A stretch of DNA of 51,567 bases, from assembly GCA_027313505.1 (NCBI GenBank), contig DAHVDN010000017.1, positions 1 to 51,567 on the forward strand, in the 5' to 3' direction. This document shows, in pieces, positions 24,329-32,098 of the stretch; within the stretch, counting starts at the first letter, position 1, and each line of letters starts with the position of its first letter. Made by a program: the position numbers and the translations under genes. The notes under the pieces were generated by a model that was not told the DNA's origin, ran no database searches, and saw nothing but the letters and a program-made list of their open reading frames with translations. The stretch comes from Candidatus Dormiibacterota bacterium. Its GTDB lineage: Bacteria > Chloroflexota > Dormibacteria > Aeolococcales > Bog-877.

Positions 24329-25510
24329 CTAGCTCTCGCTCTCCAGCTCGGCTCGGAGACGCTCCACCAAAGTCCTCAGCGGCGGTAGGAGCTCTCCCTC
24401 CTGATCAAGAAGGGGGCCCTCTGTGACCAGTCTCGCCAGCTCCGAGCCCGGCCCGGTCGAGCCCTTAACCACCAGCCCCACCTGACCAGCTCCGGGGCCA
24501 TCAAGGCTGAGCGGACCCACCGCGTGGTAGGTCCCATCTGAGGCCACCTCGCCACGCGAGGTGGCGCGGAGAGCCGGGCTGTTGGCGGCGACCTTCCGAT
24601 ACAGGATCAGCTGCGACCAGTGGCATCCGAGGGGGCTGGAGTCCCAGTCGGCAAGGCCGAAGCAGGCGAGGTGGCGCTGGAGCAGGGAGCTGTGGCCGAG
24701 GTCGCGTGCGGCGAGGCTCCAGAGAGGCACCGAGGCAACCAGCCGCGGGTTGACCTCTATGCACCAGCAATCGCCCTCGTCAGATATCACGAGGTCGACT
24801 CCGAAGATTCCCCGGAGCCCCTGCCTCTGGAGCCATTCACCGACCCTTCCCGCGGTCGCCTCGACCAGCTCGGAATGGGGGATCTTGGCCGCGAAATCGT
24901 TGCCGCACGAGCCCAGAGGATGCGGGGTGAGGGACGGGATGCCGGTCAGCTGCACGCAGGGTGGGCCATAGATGACCGAGTCCTCGCGAAGAACTCCGGT
25001 CACGGTGACCGCTGTCCCCGGGACCCTTTGAGCGATGCGGGCTGGATGGCCGAGGAAGCGCCCGTTCAGCTCCCGCAGCCGCTCCACCGAGTGAACCTCG
25101 TGGGTCTGGGCTCCAGAGAAGCCGTGGGCCAGCTGGAAGACCAGCGGGAGCCCGAGCCGTTCCGCCAAGCTGGCGAGCTGCGGTCCGGCGGCCCCGGTCA
25201 CGGCGCGCGGCACCGGCAGTCCCGCAGCGCCGGCGGCAGGGGTGAAAAAGGCCTTGTTCTCCAGCCGTCTGGAGAGTGAGGCGGAGCTGTTGGCGAGGGG
25301 GATCCCGAGCTCCAGCGCGGCCCGCTCGATCGTCACCGAAGACTTCCACACCACCAAAGCCCGGGTTCCCGGCACCAGGTATCGGCGCACTTCAGGGTTT
25401 GCGATCAGGGAGCGGCTGGAGCGCTCCGCTGTGGGGAATGCCCTCACCTGACCGGGGTTGCCCTGGAGCGAGCAATCGTCGGCGCAGAGCACCTGGAGTC
25501 CACCTGCCAT
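24329..25510 (-). CDS. ATP-grasp ligase of unknown specificity (LysW island)
   Basis: About 390 residues. The N-terminal substrate domain is followed by the ATP-grasp fold: LENKAFFTPAAGAAGLPVPR (entry to the fold), LGLPLVFQLAHGFSGAQTHEV (ATP lid and grip), GIFGVDLVISDEGDCWCIEVNPRLVASVP (metal-binding Asp, Glu and Asn). The C-terminal 110 residues are not recognised. ATP-grasp enzymes join a carboxylate to an amine through an acyl phosphate; LysX and ArgX are family members that load glutamate onto LysW. This protein is longer than LysX (about 280) and is not obviously an orthologue. It follows the PLP enzyme gene by 40 bases. The ATG 25510 lacks a ribosome site; the frame stays open upstream to a CTG at 25561 with AGGAGG 7 bases before it, and that extension (AIFLGPDALPA) looks like a native first beta-strand. 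Confidence 0.75.
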   Translation of the reverse strand: MAGGLQVLCADDCSLQGNPGQVRAFPTAERSSRSLIANPEVRRYLVPGTRALVVWKSSVTIERAALELGIPLANSSASLSRRLENKAFFTPAAGAAGLPVPRAVTGAAGPQLASLAERLGLPLVFQLAHGFSGAQTHEVHSVERLRELNGRFLGHPARIAQRVPGTAVTVTGVLREDSVIYGPPCVQLTGIPSLTPHPLGSCGNDFAAKIPHSELVEATAGRVGEWLQRQGLRGIFGVDLVISDEGDCWCIEVNPRLVASVPLWSLAARDLGHSSLLQRHLACFGLADWDSSPLGCHWSQLILYRKVAANSPALRATSRGEVASDGTYHAVGPLSLDGPGAGQVGLVVKGSTGPGSELARLVTEGPLLDQEGELLPPLRTLVERLRAELESES

Positions 25511-25550
25511 CGCTGGAAGGGCGTCGGGGCCCAGGAATATCGCCGGGGCC

Positions 25551-26624
25551 TCAGCGGGCAGCGGAATCCCTCCTGAAACTGGCGCCGGCCAGCAGCCTGT
25601 CCAGCTGGATCTCGGTTGTCACAACTGGAACGAGCTCTTCGATGGCGCTGGCTGGATGGAGGTCAAGCTGGTCGGCGCTACCGGTGATCAGGACGACGAC
25701 CGGCGCGGTGAACTCAGGCTGGAGTACCCAACGCTGGACCGCCGCAAGCGCTGCCAGACCCTCCCACGAGGTGTCCACCCTGACCTGCTTGGTGAGCTCA
25801 AGCATCCTTTGCAGGTCAACTTTGCTGATCCGCCAGCCCCGCCCGCCACTGCCGCGTACGGCTCGGCGCACCGCGGGGGCGAGCCGACTCCGCCTGGTCC
25901 CGAGGTCTCCGATCCCAGAGGGCGGCATCTCGGCCGCCCTCTCGTACCAGGGTCGGGTGAGCTCCCCACCGGGCCAGCCCTCGACGGGGTGGATGGACGG
26001 GGATCGGGCGGCCGAGCTCAATCGGGCGAATCCCTGATGGAGGCCGAGGGCGGTGGCTCCGCTATTTGCGAAGGTGAAGACCGCTCCGCAATCGAGGGCG
26101 GACTGAAGCTCAGCCGCTATCCCTCGGTACGCCACCGGGCCCAGGGGGTTGGTGGACGAGCGAAGGTCCGCCATCCCCCATTCGAGTGCGCAGTGGTGGA
26201 GGAGTTCCACCGGGCGATCGGTGGCGACCACCAGCTGCCCGTGCCTCAGCAGCGCCTCCAGCTTCACCAGAGGGGTCCTGGGCGAGACCAGGCTCAGGAG
26301 TTTAATCCCGGCCTCATTGCAGTACGCCGCGGCGGCCACAGCGGCGTTGCCCGAGGAGGAGATCACCGCTTGGGAGACCCCACGGGAGAGTAGGTCGGAG
26401 ACCAGCAGCCCGAGACTCCGGGCCTTGTGGGAGCCGGTGGGTGAGCGGTCCTCGCGCTTGAGATACAGCTCCGAAACTCCCAACGCCGCCCCCAACTCCG
26501 GAGCCCGTTCCAGAGGAGTATCGCCCTCGCCCAGGGTGATTCGACACCGAGCCGGTAGACTCGCGTCGAACAGTTCCGCGTGGACCCACTGTCCATGGCG
26601 GCCGATGCTCTCAGCCATGATCAT
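25551..26624 (-). CDS. Threonine synthase-like PLP enzyme (fold type II)
   Basis: A 357-residue tryptophan-synthase-beta superfamily enzyme. Motifs: ITLGEGDTPLERAPELG (threonine synthase-type N-terminus), YLKREDRSPTGSHKARSLG with the PLP lysine, VISSSGNAAVAAAAYCNEAG (phosphate-binding SSGN) and NPLGPVAYRGIAAEL. The usual family SFKDRG is SHKARS here, so the residues around the lysine differ from true threonine synthase. The second half is shortened, and the Glu-Ser segment near the end reads DTSWEGLAALAA. It may catalyse a beta- or gamma-replacement or elimination on another amino acid. Its start codon is 14 bases from the divergent LysW-like gene, and the ATP-grasp gene follows. True threonine synthase activity seems less likely because no thrB or hom is near; this is inference. 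Confidence 0.78.
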   Translation of the reverse strand: MIMAESIGRHGQWVHAELFDASLPARCRITLGEGDTPLERAPELGAALGVSELYLKREDRSPTGSHKARSLGLLVSDLLSRGVSQAVISSSGNAAVAAAAYCNEAGIKLLSLVSPRTPLVKLEALLRHGQLVVATDRPVELLHHCALEWGMADLRSSTNPLGPVAYRGIAAELQSALDCGAVFTFANSGATALGLHQGFARLSSAARSPSIHPVEGWPGGELTRPWYERAAEMPPSGIGDLGTRRSRLAPAVRRAVRGSGGRGWRISKVDLQRMLELTKQVRVDTSWEGLAALAAVQRWVLQPEFTAPVVVLITGSADQLDLHPASAIEELVPVVTTEIQLDRLLAGASFRRDSAAR

Positions 26625-26638
26625 CCGGGAGGAGCCAT

Positions 26639-26812
26639 TTGTCCACTGAACCGGCCCGCCAAGAGCAGTGCCCCGACTGCGGCGCGCAGCTTGATCTCAC
26701 CGAGGCGGAGGAGGTTGGGGACCTGGTCGACTGCCCCAACTGCGGAGCCGCCTTCGAGGTGGTCGCGCTCACTCCCTTCACGCTGGTGGCGTTCTTGGAC
26801 GAGGAGAAGTAG
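26639..26812 (+). CDS. LysW-like amino-group carrier / double-CPxCG zinc-ribbon protein
   Basis: A 57-residue acidic protein starting at TTG with GGAGG 6 bases upstream. Two zinc knuckles, CPDCGAQLDL and CPNCGAAFEVV, are separated by EAEEVGDLVD, which is the layout of LysW, the carrier that protects the amino group of glutamate or aminoadipate in Thermus and archaeal lysine/arginine synthesis. LysW proteins end in EDWGE, and the terminal Glu is the attachment point; here the chain ends LDEEK, with Lys last. The carrier function is therefore uncertain, or its chemistry differs. It is encoded on the opposite strand to its neighbours, sits between a threonine synthase-like gene and a MurD-like gene, and its last 35 bases overlap the 3' end of the MurD-like gene. 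Too short for most ORF callers. Confidence 0.78.
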   Translation: MSTEPARQEQCPDCGAQLDLTEAEEVGDLVDCPNCGAAFEVVALTPFTLVAFLDEEK

Positions 26813-28316
26813 CTGACCTCCTGACCATGCTGCGAAAGCCACCTTGGCCGTAGTTGGCGGTGAAGAAGCCCGGGCATGCCGGGGACAGCAGGATCGCCTC
26901 TCCGGGTCGGGCTTGGTCCCGCGCCACCCTTACGGATTCCTCGAGAGACTCTGCCCTGATCACCCTCTCCGTTCTTCCCAGAGCCGAGATGGCTTCAAGG
27001 ATCCTCTCCGAGCCGCTGCCCGGCAGCAGCACCAAGGTGCCCACCGACTGCCCCACCTCCAGTGCCAGCTCCTCAAAGGAGATTCCCTTGTCCTGTCCGC
27101 CGCAGATGAGCACCAGCTTGCGCCCCACGGTGGTTATCGCCGCCAGGGTCGACTGCGGGGTGGTGCTGGACAGGTCGTCGTAGTAGTCGACGCCGCTCTC
27201 CTGCCAGATCAGCTGAATTCGGTGGGAGAGGGTGCCAAATTTGGTCAAGCCGTCTCCCAGTCGCTCGGGCTTGGTCCAGACCTTGGAACCTAGCGCACAG
27301 CAGATGGCGGCTGCTGCGCGGACGTTCGCCCGGTTGTGCTCACCTCGAAGCCGCAGCATTCCCAGCTCCAGCACCACCTCGCTCGCCTGGGCCCGGCGCA
27401 TCATCAGCTGGCCATCTTTCTCGAAGGCGCCGTCGAACCCCCCGAGCCCCGACTGGGTGGCGCTGAAGCGAAGCTCCTGAACCCCGGCGGGCAGGGCGCC
27501 GGTTGCGATCGAGACCGGGTCGTCGGCGTTGCGCACCGCTACCCGGCAGCCCGGGAGGTCGATGATGCGGCGTTTGCAGGCGACGTAGCCGTCCATGCCA
27601 CCGTGCTCGTCCAGATGGTTGGGGGTGATGTTGGTGATGGCGGCTATCTCCGGCGCCGTCTCCATCTGCAGCAGCTGACGGTTGGAGATCTCCAACACCA
27701 GGCAGCCCTCGCCCCCGGTGTCCCGAGCCACCTCTTCCAGCGCCTGCTGGTTGTGCCGGTCATTTCCCGCCAGCCAGACCTTGGGGAAGACCTCGATGCT
27801 CCTGAGAGCCGCAGCGACCAGAGCCGAAGTTGTCGACTTGCCGTGAGTTCCGGTGACTCCAACCACTGTTCCCAGCGAGAGGTCCAGGTACGCCTGGATC
27901 AGTGAGTAGAAGGGGTGCCCGCCGGAGCGCAGCTGCTGCAGCAGCTGATTTGCGGGCTGCAGGAACCAGCCTTGGGTCGGGACCACGAGCGAGGACTCCT
28001 CGATCCCTGTTAGATATTCCGGGCCGAGACGCGTCTGCCAGAGCCCCCCGAGGAGGGTGTCCAACCGAGCCTCTCGTTCGTCCTCCCGCAGGCCGGCGTG
28101 AGCCAGCCGATCGGCGCTGGTGAGGCCCTCCCGGTCGGCCCGGAGATCGTGGCCGACCACCCTGCTGAACCCCGCCGCCAGAAGGAAGCGGGCCATCTCT
28201 CCGCCCTCGACGCTGGCGATGCCCACCACGTCTATGCGACGGTGCCGCAGCCCCTGCAGCCGCGGCGGCAGCCGCAGGGTAGAAGGATTGGGGGCGGGTT
28301 GAGGTGAGGTGATCAC
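26778..28316 (-). CDS. MurD-like Mur ligase family protein
   Basis: A 512-residue ATP-dependent amide ligase related to UDP-MurNAc-L-Ala:D-Glu ligase. Seen: an N-terminal Rossmann-like domain (DVVGIASVEGGEMARFLL), P-loop VTGTHGKSTTSAL (about 155), ITNITPNHLDEHGGMDGYVA with the adjacent CKRR (carbamoyl-lysine position), MLRLRGEHNRANVRAAAA, SHRIQLIWQESGVDYYDD and LICGGQDKG. Departures from classic MurD: DSKATN is DDLSSTT, losing the Lys that contacts substrate, and the C-terminal ACASFDMF is ACPGFFTANYGQGGF. The N-terminal UDP-sugar motif is also weak. It may be a divergent MurD or a Mur ligase paralogue acting on another substrate. No mraY, murG, ftsW or other murein-cluster gene is adjacent. 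The tail overlaps the convergent LysW-like gene. A leaderless promoter precedes it. Confidence 0.8.
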   Translation of the reverse strand: MITSPQPAPNPSTLRLPPRLQGLRHRRIDVVGIASVEGGEMARFLLAAGFSRVVGHDLRADREGLTSADRLAHAGLREDEREARLDTLLGGLWQTRLGPEYLTGIEESSLVVPTQGWFLQPANQLLQQLRSGGHPFYSLIQAYLDLSLGTVVGVTGTHGKSTTSALVAAALRSIEVFPKVWLAGNDRHNQQALEEVARDTGGEGCLVLEISNRQLLQMETAPEIAAITNITPNHLDEHGGMDGYVACKRRIIDLPGCRVAVRNADDPVSIATGALPAGVQELRFSATQSGLGGFDGAFEKDGQLMMRRAQASEVVLELGMLRLRGEHNRANVRAAAAICCALGSKVWTKPERLGDGLTKFGTLSHRIQLIWQESGVDYYDDLSSTTPQSTLAAITTVGRKLVLICGGQDKGISFEELALEVGQSVGTLVLLPGSGSERILEAISALGRTERVIRAESLEESVRVARDQARPGEAILLSPACPGFFTANYGQGGFRSMVRRSATSPRPRTPPA

Positions 28317-28322
28317 CCGCCA

Positions 28323-28328
28323 AGATTA
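28323..28328 (-). promoter_or_regulatory. Leaderless -10 box for the murD-like gene
   Basis: On the minus strand TAATCT (its TAA is the stop codon of the NlpC/P60 gene) is followed by exactly six bases (TGGCGG) and the GTG start at 28316. The murD-like gene can therefore be expressed separately from the operon above it. Confidence 0.5.
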
Positions 28329-29213
28329 CCGATCCGGCCGCTGGTCCCCGGGGAGCCGACGCAGAGTCAGGAGCCGGTAGCGCGCCTCGAAATCGGCCAG
28401 CCCCTCGCGGCGAACCACACCCTGCTGGCTGCAGGCGTGGATGACCTCCCCCGCGGAGAGGCAGAGGGCCACGTGGCTGGTCCGGCGGGGGCCGCGACTC
28501 ACCGCGCCCACCAGATCTCCTCGTTGGAGCTGGGCCCGCCTCACCCTGGTGCCCAACAGCCGCTGGGCGCGGCTGTGGCGGGGGAGCAGGACGCCATCGC
28601 TGAGAAACGATCGCCAAACGAGGCCCGAGCAGTCCACACCCGCGCCCCCGGTGCCGCCCCAGACATACGGCCTTCCCTCCTGAAGAAGGGCGGCGGCAAT
28701 TACCCGATCCGAGCTCCAGCTGAGATTGGGGGAGTCGGCGGCCAGCGGGGCGGGCCGGACTTCGGAACCCTCGCTGGAAACTGCGCCGAGCGACCGGTTT
28801 GTGGGGCGGGCCACCCACCCGATGGCGCTCCCAGGGGCCCGGACCAGAAGGTGCTGGCCCCGAAAGGCGACAACCTCCGCGGGCGGGTCTCCGGGCAGCA
28901 GTTCTGTCGTCAGTTCTCGTCCCATCCCAGGTGGCCGGCGCCAGATCTCCAGAGGCGACTCGGATGCGCTGACCTCGACTCGGGCCCGCCGGTTGGCCAA
29001 GATCAGAACCCGGACCGTGGCACCGGGCCACTCCGCGGCCACCACCTCTCTGAGACGAGCAGCCTGGGAAAAGACCGCAACGAATCCCCTCACTCCCCCA
29101 GGGACTGGTACAACTCCAACCATCGGTTGGCCGTAGCGCTCCTCGGCCTCCCTTGAGAGGGTCAGGATCGACGCCAGCAAATGTGGCGGCGCGACCTCAG
29201 GGGGCTGGCTCAT
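28326..29213 (-). CDS. NlpC/P60 cysteine peptidase with N-terminal SH3-like region
   Basis: A 295-residue protein. The C-terminal NlpC/P60 domain (about 165-290) has the catalytic Cys in GGAGVDCSGLVWRSFL, the catalytic His in SHVALCLSAGEVIHACS and PYVWGGTG ahead of the Cys. The middle part (about 95-150) looks like SH3b folds (HLLVRAPGSAIGWV). The family cleaves D-Glu-(m)DAP-type bonds in peptidoglycan stem peptides. There is no signal peptide or N-terminal membrane helix, so it would act in the cytoplasm (peptidoglycan recycling or another gamma-glutamyl amide) unless exported another way. The ATG overlaps the DUF1444-like gene (ATGA). It is followed by the murD-like ligase gene after 9 bases, so a ligase and an amide hydrolase that could act on similar bonds are adjacent. 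Confidence 0.87.
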   Translation of the reverse strand: MSQPPEVAPPHLLASILTLSREAEERYGQPMVGVVPVPGGVRGFVAVFSQAARLREVVAAEWPGATVRVLILANRRARVEVSASESPLEIWRRPPGMGRELTTELLPGDPPAEVVAFRGQHLLVRAPGSAIGWVARPTNRSLGAVSSEGSEVRPAPLAADSPNLSWSSDRVIAAALLQEGRPYVWGGTGGAGVDCSGLVWRSFLSDGVLLPRHSRAQRLLGTRVRRAQLQRGDLVGAVSRGPRRTSHVALCLSAGEVIHACSQQGVVRREGLADFEARYRLLTLRRLPGDQRPDR

Positions 29214-30094
29214 CTCCCGCCCAGGCCCAGCACCTGGCGCCAGCCCGTCCAGGGGCGCCGGGCCTCACGCTCCCCGGGGTGCAGGGTGACGCTGACGCCG
29301 TCGGTGACCAGCAGCTGGGGGCTGAGCGGGCTGGTGGAGCGGCCGTAGAGCCGCCTGGCCAGATGGCCGAGTTGAGCAGGGGCGGCGCCCTCCCCGATGG
29401 CAGCCACCAACACTCCTCGGTCGGGAACCACCAGGGATGCAGTGCCCCCTCCGAGCTTCGCGACCTCGCTCAGGAACTCGGGAACCAGCAGCAGGCTGCT
29501 GGAGAACAGCGCGTCGTCGGTGAACAACCAGCGGCCGGCCCGCGGAGCCACCGATGTCTTCCGGCGCCAGCTGGCTAGCCGCAACGCGGTGTTCTGGTCG
29601 GCGCTGTTTTGAAGTTCGATATCCGAGATCCCGCCACCGCCGGCGGCGATTCGCGAGACCCCTCGCATGATCTCCCCGGGGAGTGCCTCGGCGACAAAGG
29701 CGACCAGCCCAGCCGGCAGTGGCCTAGTCAGCAGCTCCTTGGCCCTGGGATAGCGGTCGATCATCCGGGAGGTCCTCACACACCAGACCAGGGCCGAAGG
29801 ATCAGGGGTCTCGTCGTCCGAGTCAGGTGAGCCCTCCGCGGCGCTAAGGCGCGGTCCGGCCGCGGCCACGAACTTGGTGATCTCCTCGGGCACCCGCGGG
29901 CCGGCCGCCAGTGCCGCGGAGTGGAGCCCGGTGAGAGACAGGGTCAGCCGGGCTCGATCCTTGCGACCCACCAAGGCGAACCCCTCCTCGGAGGCTGTGA
30001 AGGACCAGGACGGATATCGCGAGCGCATCTGGACCAGCAACCGGTCCAGGAACTCCTGTCTTGTCGGGTCAAGCCGTGGAGCGGCCACGGTCAC
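29210..30094 (-). CDS. DUF1444 (YtpQ)-like protein
   Basis: 294 residues without signal peptide or membrane segments. The order of features resembles DUF1444/YtpQ: an N-terminal FLDRLLVQMRSRYPSWSF, a central LPAGLVAFVAEALPGE, and a late segment LFSSSLLLVPEFLSEVAKLGG followed by ASLVVPDRGVLVAAIGEG. The family's function is unknown. It is embedded in a tightly coupled operon: the GTG start overlaps the VWA gene stop (GTGA) and the stop overlaps the NlpC/P60 start (ATGA). Family call moderate; role unknown. Confidence 0.6.
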   Translation of the reverse strand: MTVAAPRLDPTRQEFLDRLLVQMRSRYPSWSFTASEEGFALVGRKDRARLTLSLTGLHSAALAAGPRVPEEITKFVAAAGPRLSAAEGSPDSDDETPDPSALVWCVRTSRMIDRYPRAKELLTRPLPAGLVAFVAEALPGEIMRGVSRIAAGGGGISDIELQNSADQNTALRLASWRRKTSVAPRAGRWLFTDDALFSSSLLLVPEFLSEVAKLGGGTASLVVPDRGVLVAAIGEGAAPAQLGHLARRLYGRSTSPLSPQLLVTDGVSVTLHPGEREARRPWTGWRQVLGLGGR

Positions 30095-32088
30095 CCCTGC
30101 TGGTGTCGCGAGCTGACGTAATCCACCAGCACGTAGTCGCCGAGCCGATCCGGGCTCACGAAGAATGCTCGTCCCCGGTTGAGCTTGGTGATCTGCTTGA
30201 CGAACTGCACCAAATAGGTGTTGCTCTCCAGCATGAAGGTGTTTATGACGATGTTCTCCCTGGTGCAGTGCCTGACCTCCATGAGCGTCTTCTGGAAGGT
30301 CTCCGGCAGGGGAGGGTACCGAAAGACCGCCTCCGACCCCTCCATGTGAGCGGTGGGCTCCCCATCGGACACGAGGATGACCTGGCGGTTCCCGCCCCGC
30401 TGCCGATTGAGCAGCCGCCGGGCCATCATCAGGCCGTGCTGGATGTTGGTCCCGTAGACGTACTCGTCGTACGACAGCTGGGCCAGCGCCCCAGCGGTGA
30501 TCTCCCGTGCGTAGTCAGAGAAACCCACTACGTAGAGGGTGTCTCTGGGGTACTGGGTCCTAATCAGGGAGTCCAGCGCCAGGGCCATCTTCTTGGCGGC
30601 GTAGAAGTAGCCTCGCAGGGGCATGCTGCGGCTCATGTCCAGCATCAGCACCGTGCTCGACTGCACGGTCTGGTCGGGCCTCACGACCTCAAAGTCATCG
30701 CCGCTCAACCGAAGCGGTGGGACCGACTGACCGCGGCGGACGGCATTCATCAGGGTGCTTTCGACGTCGAGTCGAAATGGGTCTCCGAACTCGTACAGTT
30801 TGGTCTCATCTCCGGGGTCACTGCCGGTGCCCACCCTGCCCAGGCTGTGGTTGCCCAGCTGGTCGTGGCCAAGCCGACGAAAGATGTCCTTGAGTGCCTT
30901 CTGCCCGATCTGCCGGATGCCACTGGGCGTCGGCTCGAGGCCGGTCTCCCCACGCTGAAGCTGTCCACCCTCCTCCATCCGTTGCAGCAGCGCCTGGATT
31001 TGAGCGATGCCGGCTGCGGTCTCAGCTCCGAGCGCCTCGGCGAGCTCGGCCTGGAGTTCGGGCGAGAGCGGCTGTCCGGAATACGCCTGGCGCACCGCGC
31101 GCTCCATCCCCTCCAGCCTCCGCAGCTCGCCCATCATCTCGAGTGCCGCCGGGAAGCTGAGCTCGTCACCCCCCGAGAAGGGGAACCCGCCAGGTTCCTG
31201 CCCACCCTGCCCACCCTGGCCAATCTGGGAGAGCATCTGGGCCAATTGCGCCAGCTCTCCCTGGAGCGCCTCGTCGCCAAGGGCGGCATCGAACAGCTCA
31301 ATCAGCTCCCGAGCGCTATCAGGCGAGAGGGACTGCATCAGAGAGTCCATCTCCGACATCCGCTGCTGCAGCTGCTCCAGGAAGGCGTCGATGGAGGCCG
31401 GATGGTCGGGGAAAAGCTGACCCCACCGGTCCATGAACTGCCGGTATCCGGCGTCCTCACCGGCCAGGTGCCTCGCCACCATGGCGTTGAGCTCGGCAAC
31501 CATCTGGCGCATCTCGGCGATTTGCTGTGGCCCCATCTGCTTAAGGTTCTGGCCCAGCTCCCGGAAGTGGGACTCCACCAGATTGCGCCTCAGTTCATCG
31601 AGCAGCTCGCGGAAGTCCTGCTCCGCACCCTGGTCCATGAACTCATACCCCTGGAGCCCCGTGATCGTGGAGCTGGGCTCAGGCTCCAGGTCATCGAGCT
31701 GGCCGAGTCGGCCCTCCACAGTTCGCCGGACCAGCTTTTCGGCCGGGCTCCCGGAAGCCTCCTGGAGCCGACTTTTAAGGGCCGCCCGCTCCTTGGTCAG
31801 GATCCGGTCCAGCCGCTCTGCCACATCACTGAAGATGCCCTCCAGGTTGTGCCGCTCGAGCCGCTCCTGGCGCTCCGTCCGCAGCTTCGCTACGATTCGG
31901 TCCAGTCCCGGAAGCCGTCTGCCCTGTTGGTCCTTGAACCCCTGGCTGAGCAGCCGGCGGAGAGCGGACTCGAAATCCCACCCGTGGAAGACATCCTCCG
32001 CCAGCCGGGAGAAGAGCTCCTGGGCGTCCGGGTATTCGCCAGCCTGGCTTCCGTCCCAGCGACTGTAACGCTGCCGAGCGTATGCCAC
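30091..32088 (-). CDS. VWA domain-containing protein (partner of MoxR ATPase)
   Basis: 665 residues. The N-terminal 400 or so are helical, charged and partly coiled-coil-like (Gln/Glu/Leu rich, with GQGGQGGQEPGG). The C-terminal von Willebrand A domain has a complete MIDAS: DMSRSM (DxSxS, about residue 481), the Thr in YGTNIQHGL and VSDGEPT. Proteins of this layout pair with MoxR AAA+ ATPases as metal-insertion or remodelling chaperones, by analogy with the magnesium chelatase D/I and CoxD/CoxE pairs. The moxR gene is 10 bases upstream and the DUF1444-like gene overlaps downstream. GTG 32088 has no clear ribosome site and is probably read by coupling. A long frame on the opposite strand across this gene is a shadow of it. 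Confidence 0.88.
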   Translation of the reverse strand: MAYARQRYSRWDGSQAGEYPDAQELFSRLAEDVFHGWDFESALRRLLSQGFKDQQGRRLPGLDRIVAKLRTERQERLERHNLEGIFSDVAERLDRILTKERAALKSRLQEASGSPAEKLVRRTVEGRLGQLDDLEPEPSSTITGLQGYEFMDQGAEQDFRELLDELRRNLVESHFRELGQNLKQMGPQQIAEMRQMVAELNAMVARHLAGEDAGYRQFMDRWGQLFPDHPASIDAFLEQLQQRMSEMDSLMQSLSPDSARELIELFDAALGDEALQGELAQLAQMLSQIGQGGQGGQEPGGFPFSGGDELSFPAALEMMGELRRLEGMERAVRQAYSGQPLSPELQAELAEALGAETAAGIAQIQALLQRMEEGGQLQRGETGLEPTPSGIRQIGQKALKDIFRRLGHDQLGNHSLGRVGTGSDPGDETKLYEFGDPFRLDVESTLMNAVRRGQSVPPLRLSGDDFEVVRPDQTVQSSTVLMLDMSRSMPLRGYFYAAKKMALALDSLIRTQYPRDTLYVVGFSDYAREITAGALAQLSYDEYVYGTNIQHGLMMARRLLNRQRGGNRQVILVSDGEPTAHMEGSEAVFRYPPLPETFQKTLMEVRHCTRENIVINTFMLESNTYLVQFVKQITKLNRGRAFFVSPDRLGDYVLVDYVSSRHQQG

Positions 32089-32098
32089 CGGCGCGGGC

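Noticed and set aside
26613-26625. Palindrome ATGATCAT between the divergent PLP and LysW-like genes as an operator
   Set aside because: It is formed by the ATG ATC ATG start of the PLP gene, is only 8 bases long, and no second copy was seen.
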